Below, piece by piece: positions 33,576-36,450 of a stretch of DNA of 36,450 bases; positions within the stretch are counted from its first letter, which is position 1; each line of letters begins with the position of its first letter. Below the pieces are notes generated by a model. It worked only from the letters and a program-made list of their open reading frames with translations, did not search any database and was not told the origin of the DNA. The position numbers were made by a program, and so were the translations under genes. The DNA lies in assembly GCA_030744875.1 (NCBI GenBank), contig JASLPR010000087.1, positions 1 to 36,450 on the forward strand, in the 5' to 3' direction. The stretch is from Chloroflexota bacterium. Its GTDB lineage: Bacteria > Chloroflexota > UBA11872 > VXNJ01.

Positions 33576-34712
33576 GTGTACTGCCGGCGGCTGGAGCTGG
33601 TGGATTTTCGCAATTTCGCCGCGCTCGAACTAGACCTGCCGGCCGGGCCGCTGCTGGTGCTGGGACGCAACGCCCAGGGTAAGTCGAACCTGCTGGAGGC
33701 GCTGCTGGCGCTGGCTTCGGGGCGGGGAAGGTCGCATCGCACGCTGGCGGAGTTGATTCGCACGGTCGACGGAGCGCCGCGGCCCTTCGCGCGCATCCGC
33801 GCCGAAGTCGCGGCCAGCGACCGGGCCACCCGGCTGGAACTGGTGTTCGCGCTGAACCCGACCGAGGACGGCGGTCCGGGCCGGCGAGCCTCGCGGCGGG
33901 TGGTGGTGGACGGCAAGCCGCGGCGGGCCTCGGAACTGCTGGGGCAGCTGAACGCGGTGCACTTCTCGCCGGATGACATCGACCTGCTCGGCGGCGCCCC
34001 GGCGGAGCGGCGGCGCTTCCTGGATGTGGCGATTTCGCAGGTTGACCGCAACTACGTGCGCGACCTGGTGGACTATGGCCGGGTGCTGTCGCAACGCAAC
34101 GCCCTGCTGCGCGAACTGCGCGAGCGCGACGACGACGCGGCCGGATTGGAGTTCTGGGACGGCAAATTGGTGGAGCTGGGCGGGCGGATCGTGGCCACCC
34201 GGCAGCAGTTCGTGGGCGCGCTGAACGATTCGGGAGCGGCGGCCTACGAGGAGCTGGCCGGAGCGGGCGAGTCGCTGCGGGTCGAATACAGGCTGGTCGG
34301 CGCGGGGGAGGACGGGGGGCTGCCGTTGGACTTGCTGGCTAACATGCGGACGCGCGAAATCCAGCGCGGGCAGACCATGGTGGGCCCGCACCGCGACGAC
34401 CTAGAGATGCTGGTGGACGGGCAGCCGGCGGCGGCCTTTGCTTCGCGCGGGCAACAACGTCTGGTGGTGCTGAGCCTGCGCTTGGCGGAGATGGAATGGC
34501 TGGGTGGGGTGGCTGGCGAGAGCCCGGTGCTGCTGCTGGATGACATCTTCTCGGAACTGGACTCGGAGCACCGCGAAGCGGTGATCGCGCGGATGCCGAA
34601 GGGCGCCCAGGTGCTGGTGACGGCTGCCGATGACGCCCAGGTGCCGGAGACCTTTCGGAGCGACGCGGCGGTGCTGCGGGTGCGCGCCGGGCACGCGGAC
34701 CGGGAGGGCTGA
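33576..34712 (+). CDS. recF: DNA replication and repair protein RecF
   Basis: A 378-residue SMC-like ATPase that loads RecA at single-strand gaps. The N-terminal Walker A is GRNAQGKSNLLEAL (residues 30-43). VHFSPDDIDLLGGAPAERRR is a RecF-specific segment. The ABC signature region is SRGQQRLVVLSLRLAE, and Walker B plus the following acidic residue are in VLLLDDIFSELD. Length and motif order are normal. It starts at GTG 33576. It is followed after five bases by a DciA-like gene, as in several actinobacterial and chloroflexotan genomes, but gyrB does not follow, so the classic dnaA-dnaN-recF-gyrB order is broken here. Confidence 0.95.
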   Translation: MYCRRLELVDFRNFAALELDLPAGPLLVLGRNAQGKSNLLEALLALASGRGRSHRTLAELIRTVDGAPRPFARIRAEVAASDRATRLELVFALNPTEDGGPGRRASRRVVVDGKPRRASELLGQLNAVHFSPDDIDLLGGAPAERRRFLDVAISQVDRNYVRDLVDYGRVLSQRNALLRELRERDDDAAGLEFWDGKLVELGGRIVATRQQFVGALNDSGAAAYEELAGAGESLRVEYRLVGAGEDGGLPLDLLANMRTREIQRGQTMVGPHRDDLEMLVDGQPAAAFASRGQQRLVVLSLRLAEMEWLGGVAGESPVLLLDDIFSELDSEHREAVIARMPKGAQVLVTAADDAQVPETFRSDAAVLRVRAGHADREG

Positions 34713-34717
34713 GCGCG

Positions 34718-35089
34718 ATGGCCCGCCGCCGGCGCAAGAAATACGACCCCTACGAGGACCCGCAGGCGGCGGACGCCTTTTCCAGGCGCGAACGGACGCT
34801 GGATGCCCTGGTGGCCGACCTGGTGGCCGATCCTTACGTGAAGAAGGGCCTGGCGCGGGCGGACCTGCTGGACGCCACCCCGCGGGTGCTTGCCGAAATC
34901 CTGGGCGAAGAGGCGGCGCAGAACTGCCGGGCGCTGGCGCTGCGCGAGGACGTGCTGGTTATCGAGACAACCGACAGCATATGGGCGCAGAAGGTGTCGC
35001 TGGCGGCGGAACGGCTGATGGCGGGGCTGCGGGGAGCGGGGCTGGAACTGACGGCCACGCGGATCGAGGTGCGCACCCGGGTGGGCTAG
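34718..35089 (+). CDS. DciA-like protein (DUF721)
   Basis: A 123-residue protein with a basic N-terminus (MARRRRKKYDPYED) and a C-terminal DUF721-type domain: VLVIETTDSIWAQKVSLAAE with the conserved W-A-x-x-L/V pattern, then RLMAGL and a final strand IEVRTRVG. DUF721 proteins include DciA, which helps load the replicative DnaB helicase in bacteria lacking DnaC. It lies five bases after recF in the order usual for this family. A purine-poor ribosome site (GAGCGCG) precedes ATG 34718. Confidence 0.82.
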   Translation: MARRRRKKYDPYEDPQAADAFSRRERTLDALVADLVADPYVKKGLARADLLDATPRVLAEILGEEAAQNCRALALREDVLVIETTDSIWAQKVSLAAERLMAGLRGAGLELTATRIEVRTRVG

Positions 35090-35131
35090 GGGCCCGGGCG
35101 AGGGAGGCCGTGACCGGCCGGAACTTATATT

Positions 35132-35178
35132 CCCGTGGACGGGCCGGGACGAGGCCGGGACGACGTGCCCGTGACGGG
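35132..35178. promoter_or_regulatory. Two short palindromes upstream of the enolase-superfamily gene
   Basis: CCCGTGGACGGG (35132-35143) and CCCGTGACGGG (35168-35178) are inverted repeats of CCCGT/ACGGG, 36 bases apart, with a repeated GGCCGGGACGA between them. TTATAT (35125-35130) and TATGCT (35180-35185) flank them. The 143-base gap is otherwise empty. The pair may be an operator for a regulator of the downstream gene. Confidence 0.35.
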
Positions 35179-35232
35179 CTATGCTGGCGCGGCTCAGCCC
35201 GCCGGGCTGGCGGACCTTTCGGGAGGGACCCG

Positions 35233-36351
35233 GTGAAGATCGAATCGGTGACAGCCGAGATACTGCGCTATGACCTGGACCGGCCGATGGCCGACGCGCA
35301 GATCGATATCGGGGCGCGGATCATCGTGCTGGTGCGGGTGCGGACCAGCGACGGTGTCGAAGGTATCGGTGAGGCCGGGGCGTTTGGCGGCGCGGAGCAG
35401 ACGGTCAAGACCATCATCGAGACGCAACTGGCGCCGCTGCTGATTGGTGAGGACCCGCGGATGATCGAGCACCTCTGGGTGCAGATGTACCAGGGGACGA
35501 TCCAACTGGGACGCCGCGGGGCGATGCTGGCCGCGATTTCGGGGGCGGACATCGCGCTGTGGGACGCGCTGGGCAAGACGCTGGGCGCGCCGCTGTACCT
35601 GCTGCTGGGCGGGAACGCCCGGACCATGCCGGCTTACGCCAGCGGCGGGTTCTACATGCCCGATAAAGACGTGGCTGAGGTTGGGGCGGAGTTCGCCGGC
35701 TATCGCGAACTGGGCTACCGGGCGGGGAAGATGAAGATCGCCGGGGCGGATTTCAATGAAGATGTGGAACGGGTGCGGGCGGTGCGTGCCGGGCTGGGTC
35801 CGGACGCGGACCTGATGATCGACGCCAACAACCAGTACGGTCCCCGGGAAGCGATCCGGTTCGCCCGGGCGGTCGAGGACCAGGACATCTTCTGGTACGA
35901 GGAGCCGGTCCCGACCGACGACCTGGCCGGAGCGCGGTTCGTGCGCGAGTCGATTTCGATGCCGGTGGCCGGGTACGAGACCGAGACCAGCCGCTGGGGC
36001 TTCAAGGCCCTGATCGAGGCGGGGGCGGTGGATATCGTGCAGGCCGATACGGTCTGGGCCGGGGGGATCACAGAATGTCGCCGGATCGCGGCCTTCGCTT
36101 CGGCCTGGAACCTACCGATGGCGCCGCACAACTTCGCCGGGGCCGTGTCGGGCTTCGCGAATCTGCACCTGCTGGCGTCGCTGCCAGGTGCCATGTTCTT
36201 CGAGATGGACCAGAATCCGAATCCGCTGCGCACCGAGATCGTCACCAACTGGCCGGTGATCGATGCCGCGAGCCGGGTGTCGCTGCCGGAGGGGGTGGGG
36301 CTGGGAATGGAGATCGACGAGGCGGCGGTGGCGCGGTACCGGGTGGGCTAG
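35233..36351 (+). CDS. Mandelate racemase / muconate lactonizing enzyme family protein
   Basis: A 372-residue enolase-superfamily enzyme. Catalytic residues fall in order: K166 and K168 (GKMKIAG, the KxK motif), metal ligands D197 (LMIDANNQ), E223 (WYEEPVP) and E249 (GYETETS), then D272 (VQADTVWAGG) and H299 (MAPHNFAG). The Lys plus His-Asp pair suits the mandelate racemase subgroup, which includes acid-sugar dehydratases. The substrate is probably a 2-hydroxy or sugar acid but cannot be told. I chose GTG 35233, with GGGAGGG nine bases upstream, over a longer open frame reaching back into recF. Its stop shares CTAG with the convergent gene. Confidence 0.9.
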   Translation: MKIESVTAEILRYDLDRPMADAQIDIGARIIVLVRVRTSDGVEGIGEAGAFGGAEQTVKTIIETQLAPLLIGEDPRMIEHLWVQMYQGTIQLGRRGAMLAAISGADIALWDALGKTLGAPLYLLLGGNARTMPAYASGGFYMPDKDVAEVGAEFAGYRELGYRAGKMKIAGADFNEDVERVRAVRAGLGPDADLMIDANNQYGPREAIRFARAVEDQDIFWYEEPVPTDDLAGARFVRESISMPVAGYETETSRWGFKALIEAGAVDIVQADTVWAGGITECRRIAAFASAWNLPMAPHNFAGAVSGFANLHLLASLPGAMFFEMDQNPNPLRTEIVTNWPVIDAASRVSLPEGVGLGMEIDEAAVARYRVG

Positions 36352-36450
36352 ACCAGGCCGCACTCCCGCATGACGCGGAGCGAGTTCACCATCGCCGCCA
36401 CCGGGTCGGCCAGGTTCAGGTGGCCCTCGAACGCCACCGGCCCGTCGTAG
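36348..36450 (-). CDS. C-terminal end of a probable sugar phosphate isomerase/epimerase (partial)
   Basis: On the - strand the last 103 bases encode 33 residues ending in TAG, with the rest of the gene beyond the window. The peptide includes YDGPVAFEGHLN, DPVAAMVNSLRVM and ends RECGLV. A strand with YDGxxxFE(x)H followed by a helix is typical of the last part of xylose-isomerase-like TIM-barrel proteins. The link with an enolase-superfamily acid-sugar enzyme next to it fits sugar catabolism. The fragment is short, so the family call is tentative. Confidence 0.5.
   Translation of the reverse strand, partial: YDGPVAFEGHLNLADPVAAMVNSLRVMRECGLV

Noticed and set aside
34630-35232. Long N-terminal extension of the enolase-superfamily gene reaching back into recF
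   Set aside because: The extra residues are low-complexity shadow sequence over recF and the DciA-like gene. GTG 35233 has a good ribosome site and matches the family start.
1-36450. Reassignment of TAG to a sense codon, suggested by in-frame TAGs at 1344, 7573, 17469, 23300 and 25437
   Set aside because: TAG ends most genes here, often directly before non-coding sequence or a new start and ribosome site. The internal TAGs in the phosphoesterase and decarboxylase are better explained as point changes or errors.
1-36450. CRISPR arrays, tRNA or rRNA genes, insertion sequences, phage or defence genes
   Set aside because: No regularly spaced repeats, cloverleaf-like sequence, transposase or integrase motifs were seen on either strand.

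Overview
The window looks like a chromosomal segment of a GC-rich free-living bacterium (by eye about two thirds G+C, with strong G/C bias at third codon positions). I favour a Chloroflexota-type lineage. The reasons are a transaldolase and glucose-6-phosphate isomerase of the kind usually fused in one polypeptide, a recF-DciA pair, GT87-type membrane glycosyltransferases, a secreted deacetylase with N-terminal repeats, and scattered sulfatase, enolase-superfamily and DUF2088 genes. This placement is inference; there is no rRNA in the window. Most genes end in TAG (20 of 35 stops assigned here, against 11 TGA and 4 TAA), which is unusual for a GC-rich genome.

Layout. 1-7.4 kb: a central-carbon cluster on the + strand (rpiB end, tal, pgi, gnd, zwf, a PHP phosphoesterase, class I fructose-bisphosphate aldolase), covering the oxidative and part of the non-oxidative pentose phosphate pathway. 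7.4-11.4 kb: a tiny charged ORF, a His-rich MoaB, peptide deformylase on the - strand, an M16 peptidase and nagA. 11.4-15.3 kb: a - strand run of glpK, a phosphotransferase-like gene broken by a frameshift, and a Tat-type lipoprotein gene with several frame breaks. 15.4-19.2 kb: a Nudix hydrolase and two tandem oligopeptide-type substrate-binding lipoproteins without permeases. 19.3-22.8 kb: - strand DUF2088/LarA-like protein, MFS transporter and ROK kinase. 23-27.2 kb: a broken metallophosphoesterase, a zinc-ribbon Nudix protein, then a - strand sulfatase and a PLP decarboxylase interrupted by an in-frame TAG. 27.4-32.4 kb: two overlapping GT87-like membrane proteins, a stand-alone NIL-domain protein and a secreted polysaccharide deacetylase. 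32.4-36.45 kb: DegV (-), a small membrane protein, recF, a DciA-like protein, an enolase-superfamily enzyme, and the end of a probable sugar isomerase on the - strand.

How the genes fit together: Zwf and Gnd turn glucose-6-phosphate into ribulose-5-phosphate and NAD(P)H; RpiB, Tal and Pgi return carbon to hexose phosphate; the aldolase links to triose phosphates. NagA, GlpK and the ROK kinase feed amino sugar, glycerol and hexose into the same pool. The substrate-binding proteins, MFS transporter, sulfatase, DUF2088 and enolase-superfamily proteins suggest a heterotroph using varied organic substrates.

I found no CRISPR array, tRNA, rRNA, insertion sequence, phage or defence island, and no gene-free stretch longer than 300 bases. 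I do not see a clearly new biological system. The best leads are the in-frame TAG between tal and pgi, several genes broken by one-base shifts or an internal TAG, the small ORF in frame with His-rich moaB, and a few duplicated or palindromic intergenic sequences.
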